This document shows, one piece after another, positions 1-7,014 of a DNA stretch of 13,478 nt. This DNA is from Oscillospiraceae bacterium (GTDB lineage Bacteria; Bacillota; Clostridia; Oscillospirales; Ruminococcaceae): NCBI GenBank assembly GCA_019416775.1, contig DXWR01000109.1:1-13478 (forward strand). The letters are read 5' to 3'. The notes beneath the pieces are model-generated. The model was not told the DNA's origin and did not search any database. It saw nothing but the letters and a program-made list of their open reading frames with translations. Positions within the stretch are counted from its first letter, which is position 1. Each line of letters begins with the position of its first letter. The translations under genes were made by a program, and so were the position numbers.

Positions 1-1850
1 ATAACGGCGTGGGCATCGCCGGGGAGGATGTCCCCACTGCCTTTTTGCGCCACGCCACCAGTAAGCTTCAAAAGCGGCAGGATTTGGAGCAGATCGCCAC
101 TTTGGGCTTCCGGGGAGAAGCCTTGGCATCCATTGCCGCGGTGGCCAAGGTGGAACTGCTCACCAAAACCTTGGAGGAAAAATTGGGCACCCGGGCCACC
201 GTTCAGGGCGGGGGAAGGGTGCACACCGAGGCGGTGGGCTGTCCGGAGGGCACCACAGTGGTAGTCCGGGACTTGTTTTACAACCTTCCTGCCCGGCTGA
301 AGTTTTTGAAAAAAACCGCCACCGAAGCCGCCTATGTGGTGGATGTGGTGGAAAAGCTGGCCTTGAGTCATCCGGAAATCTCCTTCCGGCTGATAAAAGA
401 CAATAAATCCCTGCTCCATACCCCCGGAGACGGCAAGCTGCTCAGCGCGGTGTACGCCGTGTTGGGCCGGGAGTTTGCCGCCCAGGTGAGGGAAGTGGAC
501 TATACCTACAACAATATCCGCCTCACCGGATTGGTTACCCGCCCGTCTTATACCCGGGCCAACCGGAAACTGCAGCTGTTTTTCGTCAACCAGCGGTATG
601 TGCGCAGCGGCCTTTGTATGCAGGCGCTGCAGGAGGCGTATAAAAATGAAATTATGATCGGCCGGTTCCCCGCCTGTGTGCTGGAACTGACCCTGCCCTA
701 TGCCAGCGTGGATGTGAATGTCCATCCGGCGAAAACCGAAATCAAGTTTTTGCAGGATTCCTCGGTGTATGAGTGCATTTATTTTGGGGTAAAGAGTGCA
801 TTGAGCGCCGCAGATGAATTGACCCCGCCTGCGGAAAAGAAACCACTGCCCACCCATCCTCCGGTTCCTACAGGGGTGCAGCAGACCTTAAACGATTCCA
901 AAGCAACTACCGTTTCTCAAGATGGGGCAGTTTCAAAACCGTCTCCTTCCGGACAGATACCCAAGCAGGAAAAAACGCCGGCTGCCCCGGTGCCATTGGG
1001 GCCGGAAAGGTGGCAGCGCTCCCCATCCACGGGTTTGCGTTGTCCTTCTCCTTATTGGGACCCCAAACCAGAATCCCAGCAGCAACCCAAACCGGCCTTC
1101 GCTTCTTCCGATGACCGGCTGGAGCAGGCGGTTCAGGGATTTTCCTTTCTCTCCGGAGCTAATTTTTCCGCTCCCAAGGAGACGCCTTTGCCGAAGCCCC
1201 AGCCTGTCCCCGTTGCGCCAAAATCCCATCAGGCAGAAGAAGCACCCCCATTGCGCTATATCGGGGAGGTGTTTCAAACCTATCTGCTGTTGGAAGCAGG
1301 AGATAAGCTGATTGTGATGGACAAGCACGCCGCTCACGAGCGGATTCGCTACGAACAGCTTCGCAGCCAGCTCAGTTTGGATTGCGCCCAGGCATTGGTT
1401 CACCCTGTCCCCTTGACTCTGACTGCCGATCAGCAGGCACTGGTGGAAGAAAACCGTTCCCGCTTGGCGGAGTACGGCCTTCGGTTTGGACGGACGGAAG
1501 AGGGAATCTGCCTGACCGCCGCCCCTTCCGTGTTGGAGCACAGTCAGCTTTCCCTGTTGGTGGAGGAGATGCTTTCTTCCATTGCCGCCGGAAAACAGGA
1601 CATTTCGCCGGCGGCTTGGGAACGGTTGTTGGAAACCACGGCCTGCCGGGGCGCCATCAAAGGCGGGGAGGAAAATTCCCGGGAAGAACTGGAGCGGCTG
1701 GCCCTTCAGGTATGGAAAGACCCCACCATCCGGCATTGTCCCCACGGACGGCCGGTGGCGGTGGTACTGACCCGCCGTCAACTGGAAAAGCGGTTTGGCC
1801 GCACCGGCAGCCAGGCGCTGCTGGGAGAGGAGGAGCCTTTTGGAGGATAA
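1..1850 (+). CDS. mutL: DNA mismatch repair protein MutL (5'-truncated by window edge)
   Basis: MutL is a GHKL-family ATPase that couples MutS mismatch recognition to strand processing. The frame is open to the first base: positions 1-8 encode the end of the DNGxGI ATP-binding motif, so the GTG at 9 is internal and roughly 60 residues are missing. Counting from that GTG, GFRGEAL is at residues 33-39, followed by the GTTVVVRDLFYNLPAR segment and the transducer domain. A proline-rich linker spans about 265-410. The C-terminal dimerisation/endonuclease domain carries DKHAAHERIRYE (residue 438 on; the DQHA(x)2E(x)4E metal site with K for Q), a likely beta-clamp motif QALVHP (461-466), ACRGAIKGG and CPHGRP (577 on). 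These motifs indicate a nicking-competent MutL of the Bacillus type rather than a MutH-dependent one. Its 3' end overlaps miaA by 11 bp, which suggests translational coupling. Confidence 0.97.
   Translation, partial: NGVGIAGEDVPTAFLRHATSKLQKRQDLEQIATLGFRGEALASIAAVAKVELLTKTLEEKLGTRATVQGGGRVHTEAVGCPEGTTVVVRDLFYNLPARLKFLKKTATEAAYVVDVVEKLALSHPEISFRLIKDNKSLLHTPGDGKLLSAVYAVLGREFAAQVREVDYTYNNIRLTGLVTRPSYTRANRKLQLFFVNQRYVRSGLCMQALQEAYKNEIMIGRFPACVLELTLPYASVDVNVHPAKTEIKFLQDSSVYECIYFGVKSALSAADELTPPAEKKPLPTHPPVPTGVQQTLNDSKATTVSQDGAVSKPSPSGQIPKQEKTPAAPVPLGPERWQRSPSTGLRCPSPYWDPKPESQQQPKPAFASSDDRLEQAVQGFSFLSGANFSAPKETPLPKPQPVPVAPKSHQAEEAPPLRYIGEVFQTYLLLEAGDKLIVMDKHAAHERIRYEQLRSQLSLDCAQALVHPVPLTLTADQQALVEENRSRLAEYGLRFGRTEEGICLTAAPSVLEHSQLSLLVEEMLSSIAAGKQDISPAAWERLLETTACRGAIKGGEENSREELERLALQVWKDPTIRHCPHGRPVAVVLTRRQLEKRFGRTGSQALLGEEEPFGG
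1828..1842 (+). promoter_or_regulatory. Ribosome binding site that fixes the TTG start of miaA
   Basis: A full AGGAGG (1828-1833) sits 6 nt before a TTG (1840-1842), inside the last codons of mutL. No ATG or GTG with a comparable site lies nearby, and the TTG is where MiaA homology should begin, shortly before the P-loop. Confidence 0.75.
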
Positions 1851-2802
1851 AATTAAATTAGCGGTAGTCACCGGCCCCACTGCTTCCGGAAAAACTTCTC
1901 TGGCTGTGGAGCTGGCCTTGGAGTTGAACGGGGAGATCATCGGGGCGGACAGTATGCAGATCTATCAAGGACTTCCCATTGCCACCGCTCAGCCTACCCC
2001 GGAGGAACAGAAGGGAGTCCCCCACCATCTCATCGCCTTTTTGAAACCGGATCAGCCTTTTTCGGTGAGCGATTATGTGTCCCTGGCCCAAAAGACCATC
2101 CGGGAGGTGTGGCAGCGGGGAAAACTTCCCATTCTCTGTGGGGGAACGGGGCTTTATCTCCAAAGCACGGTGGACTGCATTGCCTTTGACCGATCCGCCG
2201 CCGGAGACGACGCCCTTCGAGAAGAACTGATGGAGCAGGCCAAACAAGATCAAGGGAAAAGCCTTTACAGGGAGCTTTGCCAGATCGACCCCGATTCCGC
2301 CAGAATCATTCACCCCCACAACTACGTCCGCCTGGTGCGGGCCATCGAAGTATATCGTTTGACCGGTAAGACCCTTTGGGAGCAAAAACAGCTCAGCCGC
2401 AGGGAAAGCCAGTATCAGCTGGGCATGGTGGGTTTGAATTACGCCGACCGCAGTTTGCTGTATGATCGAATCAACCGCCGGGTGGACCAGATGGTGGAGC
2501 AAGGGCTGCTGGAAGAAGCCAAGCAGGTGCTGGCAAATCCGGCTTTGAAAACCGCTGCCAACGCCATCGGCTACAAGGAACTGCGCCCCTGGCTGGAAGG
2601 CAGTCTGTCCTTGGAGGAATGTTTGGAAAACCTGAAGCGGCAGACCCGCCGGTATGCCAAACGGCAGATTACCTGGCTGAAACGGGACCAACGGATTCAT
2701 TGGCTGGACCCTTCCGCCATGGATTTTGACAGTTTAGTGAAACAGGCAAAACAGGTGCTTCAAAAAGACCTTTCCCTGTGCTATAATAGATGCATTGGCT
2801 AA
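1840..2802 (+). CDS. miaA: tRNA dimethylallyltransferase MiaA
   Basis: Transfers a dimethylallyl group from DMAPP to N6 of A37 in tRNAs that read UNN codons, the first step towards ms2i6A; it acts in the cytoplasm. The TTG start gives 320 residues, normal for the family. Visible motifs are the P-loop GPTASGKT (residues 12-19), ADSMQIY (36-42, with the substrate-binding Asp-Ser and Gln), the IATAQPTPEE and VPHHLI segments, GGTGLYLQS, and the RLVRAIEVYRLTG helix. The C-terminal RYAKRQITWLKRD stretch is typical of MiaA. It overlaps mutL by 11 bp; mutL-miaA order is common in Firmicutes. No hfq follows, although hfq is the usual next gene in many relatives. The last codons contain a promoter for the next gene, and the stop codon lies in the loop of a hairpin. 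Confidence 0.96.
   Translation: MEDKIKLAVVTGPTASGKTSLAVELALELNGEIIGADSMQIYQGLPIATAQPTPEEQKGVPHHLIAFLKPDQPFSVSDYVSLAQKTIREVWQRGKLPILCGGTGLYLQSTVDCIAFDRSAAGDDALREELMEQAKQDQGKSLYRELCQIDPDSARIIHPHNYVRLVRAIEVYRLTGKTLWEQKQLSRRESQYQLGMVGLNYADRSLLYDRINRRVDQMVEQGLLEEAKQVLANPALKTAANAIGYKELRPWLEGSLSLEECLENLKRQTRRYAKRQITWLKRDQRIHWLDPSAMDFDSLVKQAKQVLQKDLSLCYNRCIG
2759..2787 (+). promoter_or_regulatory. Extended -10 promoter inside the 3' end of miaA
   Basis: A perfect TATAAT (2782-2787) is preceded by TG at 2779-2780, giving the extended -10 TGCTATAAT. A weak -35 (TTCAAA, 2759-2764) lies 17 nt upstream. The predicted transcription start is near 2794, giving a leader of about 145 nt before the HlyD-like gene. 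This is a consensus match only; no start site has been measured. Confidence 0.65.
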
Positions 2803-2813
2803 CCCAGTGCATC
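2789..2813 (+). other. Stem-loop over the miaA stop codon
   Basis: GATGCATTGG (2789-2798) pairs with CCAGTGCATC (2804-2813) over ten pairs, one of them G-T, around a 5-nt loop that contains most of the miaA stop codon. A short T-run (2822-2826) follows only after 8 nt, so this is at best a weak terminator for miaA. It would also lie at the very 5' end of the transcript from the promoter just upstream. Confidence 0.5.
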
Positions 2814-2901
2814 GGATTTCCTTTTTGATGTTGACCGAAAAACGTTTTGCAGCGTTTTACAGCTGTCCATTTGGCAAAACGGCAACACCAAGGGAAATCC
2901 G
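2813..2901 (+). other. Long nested inverted repeat: structured leader RNA candidate
   Basis: Three nested complementary segments are visible: CGGATTTCC (2813-2821) with GGAAATCCG (2893-2901), TGTTG (2829-2833) with CAACA (2883-2887), and CGTTTTGC (2843-2850) with GCAAAACG (2874-2881). All three are perfect matches and together form an 89-nt extended hairpin. The apical side holds a tandem near-repeat, CGTTTTGCAG followed by CGTTTTACAG (2843-2862), whose second copy could compete for the same partner. No long U-run follows, so it does not look like a terminator. It matches no riboswitch class I recognise. It could be a regulatory leader or a palindromic intergenic repeat. Confidence 0.55.
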
Positions 2902-2939
2902 GAAAGGACTTGTAACCTGAAGGAGGAAAAGCTGTTTTC

Positions 2940-4184
2940 ATGAACTCTTTGTTTAACCGTTTCGTGATTGTTTTGTTGAGTTTGTTCGGCGTGATCTTTT
3001 TTGCCTATCAAATTTACCAGATCGTCTATCAGCCCTACCAAACCGAAACGGTGCAGCTGGTCAATTACACCGATGAAGTAGCACTGGAAGGGGTGGTGCT
3101 CAAAGATGAGACGGTGATCCAAAGCGACTATAACGGCGTGGTGAAGTACGAATATGAGAATTCCCAAAAGGTATTGAGCGGCGCGGCGGTGGCCACGGTG
3201 TACGCCAACCAAAGCGACTTGCTGGCAGACAACCAGATTCAAACGCTGACCCGGCGGGTCAATCTGCTCAATCGGGTAGGCAGCGAAAATGCTGCCACCA
3301 CCATCAACGCTTCTTCCGCCATCACCAGCCTGCAGCGGGCGCAGATGGATTTGATTTACGACGCCCAGACCGGGGCTTACGATGCCCTGGCGGACGATTC
3401 AGACACTTTGTTGGAAGGACTGCTTCAGCAGCAGAAGCTGTTGGACGAAAACTTGGATTTTTCCTCCGCCATTGCCGATTTAAACAGCCAGATTTCTTCG
3501 CTGCAAGCCAGTATGACCGGCTCTTCGGTGGAGATCACCGCCCCCTCTTCCGGCTATTTCACCAACGAAACCGACGGGTATGAGACGGTGCTCAGCACCT
3601 CTATGATCGGTACGGTTACGGTGGATGTGGTGGACCAGCTGCTGGCTACTCAGCCGGTAGAAGATTCGGGGCAGAATGTGGGAAAGCTGATGAGCGCCGC
3701 TAAATGGTACTACATCGCCAAGCTTTCTTCCAGCGACGCCATCCGCTTTTCCCAAGGGCAGACGGTGCAGCTGGTGTTCCACGGAAACACAGCTCAAACG
3801 GTGACGGCCACGGTGGAATCCGTCAATGTGGACGCTTCCAAAGAGCAGAGCGCCATTCTCTTTTCCAGCACGGTGGTAAACGGCGATTTGATGGATCTGC
3901 GGATGGAAAACGCCTACTGCATCTTTACTTCCGGCTCCGGGCTCCGGGTTCCCCGGGAAGCGGTGCGGGTGGTGGACGGTGAAATGGGCGTCTACGTCAA
4001 TCGAAACCAGGTGGTAAAATTCAAAAAATTGGATGTCATTTACGAAGGAGCCGATTACCTGATCAGCAATGCCCATGTGGTATCTGACGCTGAAAACGGA
4101 ATCGACGCCAACGATTACCTGTCGCTTTACGACGAAATCATTTTGAATGGGAATGATGTATATGACAATATGCCCCTCTCCTGA
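2940..4184 (+). CDS. Orphan HlyD/membrane-fusion-like single-pass membrane protein
   Basis: A 414-residue protein with one N-terminal membrane segment (about residues 7-29) after a short basic start, so most of the chain should lie outside the membrane. The fold looks like an HlyD-type periplasmic adaptor. The first half-lipoyl segment is at about 45-85 (ALEGVVLKDETVIQS, SGAAVATVYA). A helical, Gln/Leu-rich hairpin follows at about 95-195, then the second half-lipoyl segment starting VEITAPSSGYFT. A beta-barrel and membrane-proximal domain ends with LRVPREAVRVVDGEMGVYV and DEIILNGNDVYD. The start is ATG with AAGGAGG (2920-2926), a long 13-nt spacing. No ABC transporter or permease is nearby. 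It overlaps yggS, and its place ahead of yggS-sepF suggests a cell-envelope or division role rather than efflux; that role is inferred. Confidence 0.8.
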   Translation: MNSLFNRFVIVLLSLFGVIFFAYQIYQIVYQPYQTETVQLVNYTDEVALEGVVLKDETVIQSDYNGVVKYEYENSQKVLSGAAVATVYANQSDLLADNQIQTLTRRVNLLNRVGSENAATTINASSAITSLQRAQMDLIYDAQTGAYDALADDSDTLLEGLLQQQKLLDENLDFSSAIADLNSQISSLQASMTGSSVEITAPSSGYFTNETDGYETVLSTSMIGTVTVDVVDQLLATQPVEDSGQNVGKLMSAAKWYYIAKLSSSDAIRFSQGQTVQLVFHGNTAQTVTATVESVNVDASKEQSAILFSSTVVNGDLMDLRMENAYCIFTSGSGLRVPREAVRVVDGEMGVYVNRNQVVKFKKLDVIYEGADYLISNAHVVSDAENGIDANDYLSLYDEIILNGNDVYDNMPLS

Positions 4185-4863
4185 GACAGTACAACAAAAT
4201 GTGGCCCAGATCCGCCGCCGGGTAGAACAGGCTGCCCGTTCCTGCGGCCGGGATCCCAAGGAAATCACCATCATGGCGGTGACCAAAACAGTAGAACCTC
4301 CCGCCATCAACGAAGCCATCCGCCAGGGCTTGACCCTGCTGGGAGAAAATAAGGTCCAGGAATTTCTGGATAAGCGTGAGCAGTACCTTCCCGCCACCGT
4401 CCACTTTATCGGCAATCTGCAAACCAATAAGGTGAAGTACATTATCGATAAAGTGGCCATGATCCAGTCGGTTTCCTCTGAAAAATTGGCCCAGGAAATT
4501 GAAAAGCAGGCGGCCAAGCACAATTTGGTGATGCCGGTGCTGTTGGAAGTGAATATCGGTCACGAGGAAACCAAAGGCGGATTTTCCCCGGAAGAACTGT
4601 ACCAAGCCCTTCCCAGATTGGCTCAAATGGAGCATTTATCGGTGCAGGGATTGATGTGTATCCCCCCGGTAGAAGGTGCAGAGCAGTTTTTGCAGCGGAT
4701 GGAGCAGATTTTTATTGACATCCGGGAGAAAAACATACATAATATAAACATGAGTGTCTTGTCCATGGGAATGAGCGGTGATTTTGAAGCCGCCATCCGC
4801 CACGGCTCCACTTTGGTGCGGATCGGCACCGGGCTGTTTGGCAAACGGGACTACTCAAAATAA
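4162..4863 (+). CDS. yggS: YggS/PLPBP family pyridoxal phosphate homeostasis protein
   Basis: A cytoplasmic PLP-binding protein with an alanine-racemase-like TIM barrel but no known catalytic activity; the family (YggS, YlmE, PROSC) buffers PLP and affects amino-acid and keto-acid balance. Visible motifs are AVTKTV with the PLP Schiff-base lysine, LLGENKVQEF, HFIGNLQTNKVK, VNIGHEETKGG, GLMCIPP and the phosphate-binding C-terminus LSMGMSGDFEAAIRHGSTLVRIGTG. The ATG at 4162 gives 233 residues and places QQNVAQIRRRV where the family normally begins. ATGs at 4147, 4153 and 4156 are also in frame, and none has a good Shine-Dalgarno; GGGA at 4149-4152 favours 4162. It overlaps the HlyD-like gene by 23 bp. 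It corresponds to ylmE of the Bacillus ylm-division cluster. A promoter-like sequence lies within its 3' part. Confidence 0.95.
   Translation: MTICPSPETVQQNVAQIRRRVEQAARSCGRDPKEITIMAVTKTVEPPAINEAIRQGLTLLGENKVQEFLDKREQYLPATVHFIGNLQTNKVKYIIDKVAMIQSVSSEKLAQEIEKQAAKHNLVMPVLLEVNIGHEETKGGFSPEELYQALPRLAQMEHLSVQGLMCIPPVEGAEQFLQRMEQIFIDIREKNIHNINMSVLSMGMSGDFEAAIRHGSTLVRIGTGLFGKRDYSK
4715..4743 (+). promoter_or_regulatory. Internal promoter within yggS, likely for sepF onward
   Basis: TTGACA (4715-4720) is a perfect -35 box. After exactly 17 nt comes CATAAT (4738-4743), five of six matches to the -10. The predicted start is near 4750, giving a leader of about 157 nt before sepF. The -10 region is unusually A/T-rich for this gene and contains two ATA isoleucine codons (AACATACATAATATAAAC). 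Confidence 0.6.
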
Positions 4864-4906
4864 GATGTGTGAATGCAATCCACCGAAAATACAGGAGGTA
4901 GCGGAT

Positions 4907-5362
4907 ATGGGATTGGGAGATAAACTCAGAAATATGTTCACGATTCCCGATGATGGGGACGAGGATGAAGTAGAACAGCAGGATATGATCGAAGAACCGG
5001 TGGTCAACCGCAATCGGAAGGCCCAGGAGTACGACGATTATGAAGAGGGAGGCAAGAAGAATAAAGTGGTGAACATTCACGCCACTACCCAGCTTCAGGT
5101 AGTTCTGGTGAAGCCGGAAGCTTTCCAGGATGCCAGCGCCATTGCCGACCATTTGAATGAAAAGCGCACCGTAGTACTGAACCTGGAAAGCGCCGGCAAC
5201 GAGCTGGCCCGCCGTCTGGTGGACTTTTTAAGCGGTGTGGCTTACGCCAATAACGGCCAGATCAAGCGGGTGGCCAACAATACCTTCATCATCACTCCTT
5301 ATAACGTGGATATTGTAGGCGATTTGTTGGATGAATTAGAAAACAATGGAGTCTACTTCTGA
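4907..5362 (+). CDS. sepF: Cell division protein SepF
   Basis: SepF binds the C-terminal tail of FtsZ, assembles into rings or arcs and anchors the Z-ring to the membrane in Gram-positive bacteria. It has 151 residues, the usual size. An amphipathic membrane-targeting helix (MGLGDKLRNMF, 1-11) is followed by an acidic, disordered linker (about 15-52). The globular DUF552 core (about 55-151) carries VVLVKPEAFQDASAIAD, RTVVLNLE, LVDFLSGVAYANNGQIKRV and NTFIITPYNVDI. The ATG at 4907 has AGGAGGT (4893-4899) 7 nt upstream and gives the expected amphipathic N-terminus, so upstream in-frame starts are rejected. It lies 43 bp after yggS and 5 bp before ylmH. The YlmG/YggT membrane gene that often sits between sepF and ylmH is absent. 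Confidence 0.96.
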   Translation: MGLGDKLRNMFTIPDDGDEDEVEQQDMIEEPVVNRNRKAQEYDDYEEGGKKNKVVNIHATTQLQVVLVKPEAFQDASAIADHLNEKRTVVLNLESAGNELARRLVDFLSGVAYANNGQIKRVANNTFIITPYNVDIVGDLLDELENNGVYF

Positions 5363-5367
5363 TCGCG

Positions 5368-6126
5368 ATGCAGCCATTCAGCAAAGAGGAAGTTCTTCTT
5401 ACTGCCCGTCTGCGGAATTTGATCCGCAGTGCACAGGAGAAGAACTATCCTCGTTTTTCGCATTTTTTAGATGAGACCGGCATTGCCTTGGCACAGCAGC
5501 TCCTCCGGGAGGAGCAGGCGGAACAGTATGCCTTTTTCGGCGGCTTTTCCGGCGCCCGGCGGCAGATGTTGGGAATTTGTCCCGATTATCTCACGCCGGA
5601 ACAGCTGGAATTTCCCATCGCCGTGCTGCGGTTTTCCTTTTCGGAAAAGATGGAGTTGACTCATCGGGATGTGCTGGGCAGCTTAATGAGCCTGGGCATC
5701 AAACGGGAAACCGTGGGGGACATTGTCCTGGAGCCGGGAACGGCTTATGCGGCGGTGTGCGAAGAACTGGCAGATTGGGCGCTGCAAAACATCATCCGCA
5801 TCGGACGGGTGGGAGTGCAGACCCAGCTCTGGGACGGCAGTCAGGTGGTGCTGGAGCAAAAGTACCGCTGCGTGGGCGTTTCGGTGGCATCGCTGCGGCT
5901 GGATGCTGTGGTGGCAGCTGCATTGCCTGCCAGCCGTACTGTAGCGGCGGAATTGATCCAGGCGGGAAAGGTACTGCAAAACGGCCTGCCCCAAACCCAA
6001 ACCAGCCGGACAGTGTCTCTAGGAGATACCATTACCGTCCGGGGCAGGGGAAAGTTTTTGGTGGGGGAGGACTTGGGTCAAACCCGCCGGGGAAGGATTC
6101 ATCTGGAGATCAAGCATTTTATTTAG
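5368..6126 (+). CDS. ylmH: YlmH family S4-domain RNA-binding protein
   Basis: A 252-residue protein matching YlmH of Gram-positive division clusters. The N-terminal two thirds form the YlmH-specific domains (for example FSHFLDETGIALAQQLL near the start and LTHRDVLGSLMSLGIKRETVGDI in the middle). A C-terminal S4 RNA-binding domain begins near residue 177 (RLDAVVAAALPASRTVAAELIQAGKVLQNG) and ends in GDTITVRGRGKFLV. Family work links YlmH to the 50S ribosomal subunit and ribosome-associated quality control, besides its conserved place beside division genes. It starts 5 bp after sepF with no convincing Shine-Dalgarno of its own, so translation is probably coupled to sepF. Confidence 0.93.
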   Translation: MQPFSKEEVLLTARLRNLIRSAQEKNYPRFSHFLDETGIALAQQLLREEQAEQYAFFGGFSGARRQMLGICPDYLTPEQLEFPIAVLRFSFSEKMELTHRDVLGSLMSLGIKRETVGDIVLEPGTAYAAVCEELADWALQNIIRIGRVGVQTQLWDGSQVVLEQKYRCVGVSVASLRLDAVVAAALPASRTVAAELIQAGKVLQNGLPQTQTSRTVSLGDTITVRGRGKFLVGEDLGQTRRGRIHLEIKHFI

Positions 6127-6166
6127 CGCAGCATACCAGTAAAATTGAAATAAGGAGGAAACAGCT

Positions 6167-6955
6167 ATGACCATGGAAGATATCCGCAACGTCACCTTTG
6201 AACGTGTGGGCCGGCATGGATACCAGGCCGATGAGGTTGACGTATTCTTAAAAGAAGTGATGGATTACGTTCGGCAGCTTCAAAAAGAGCTGGAAGATTC
6301 CCAGCAGAAAATGAAGGTGCTGGCAGCGAAGGTGGAAGAATACCGCAACGACGAAGAAAGCATCCGGGAAGCTCTGTTGGGCGCCCAGAAGCTGGGCAAA
6401 AGCGTGGTGGCGGAAGCCAACGCCAAGGCGGAGCAGATTGCCACTAAGGCTTCTCAGGAAGCGGAAGCGGCTCTCAGCAGCGCTCGGTTGGAAGCAGCCA
6501 GCCTGAAAAACGAAGCGGAAACCTACGCCAATGATTTGCGCACCCGGGTCAAGGAAGAAACCGACCGCCGGGTGGCAGAAGCGGACCGGAAGGTGGCGGA
6601 CATCATCCGGCAAAACCGCTATGACATTGAAAAGGAAGAAAGCCGCTTGGCCCGGATGAAGAAGGAAGTGGGCAGCTTTAAGTCCCAGATTATTGAGCTG
6701 TACCGGGCCCACATTGAGCTGCTGGATAAGCTTCCGGCCGAAGAACAGGCTGCTCCTGTGAAGGAAGAGCCGGCCTTCCAGCCCGTGCAATCGGAAGTGC
6801 AGCCGGAGCCGGTTGCACAGTCAGTACAGCCGGAATCCACACCGGAACCGGAAGCTGTTTCCACCGAAGGGACCCAGGAATTTGAAACTGGGGATGCCTT
6901 TAAAAAGCGCAAATTCGACAACCTGCAGTTTGGCAGCAATCTGCCCAAAGCCTAA
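6167..6955 (+). CDS. divIVA: DivIVA-family septum/pole coiled-coil protein
   Basis: A 262-residue DivIVA-type scaffold that binds negatively curved membrane at division sites and poles and recruits partner proteins. The N-terminal lipid-binding domain is MTMEDIRNVTFERVGRHG followed by YQADEVDVFL. A long Glu/Lys/Ala-rich coiled coil follows (about 35-185). Next come a Pro/Glu/Val/Gln-rich low-complexity tail (about 190-240) and a conserved-looking terminus, KFDNLQFGSNL. The membrane-inserting Phe-Arg pair known from Bacillus (F17/R18) appears replaced by a Val-Gly-Arg-His loop, which keeps positive charge but lacks the Phe. AAGGAGG (6152-6158) lies 8 nt before the ATG. It follows ylmH by 40 bp and precedes ileS by 59 bp, as in Bacillus. 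Confidence 0.94.
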   Translation: MTMEDIRNVTFERVGRHGYQADEVDVFLKEVMDYVRQLQKELEDSQQKMKVLAAKVEEYRNDEESIREALLGAQKLGKSVVAEANAKAEQIATKASQEAEAALSSARLEAASLKNEAETYANDLRTRVKEETDRRVAEADRKVADIIRQNRYDIEKEESRLARMKKEVGSFKSQIIELYRAHIELLDKLPAEEQAAPVKEEPAFQPVQSEVQPEPVAQSVQPESTPEPEAVSTEGTQEFETGDAFKKRKFDNLQFGSNLPKA

Positions 6956-7014
6956 GGCAGGACCAGGTTGCCACAGAAATAAGTCATCAAACGGATAGGG
7001 GAGAAACGCAGTCC

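Noticed and set aside
933..1940. Long antisense open frame opposite mutL and miaA (335 codons)
   Set aside because: It runs opposite well-conserved genes, its translation shows no recognisable domain, and it has the Leu/Gly/Arg/His-rich look of a codon-bias shadow.
3480..4523. Long antisense open frame opposite the HlyD-like gene and yggS
   Set aside because: A shadow of two conserved sense genes; its composition is unlike a real protein and no ribosome site supports it.
6956..7014. Possible T-box riboswitch upstream of ileS
   Set aside because: Only 59 bp separate divIVA and ileS, too short for a T-box, and no T-box consensus or terminator is visible.
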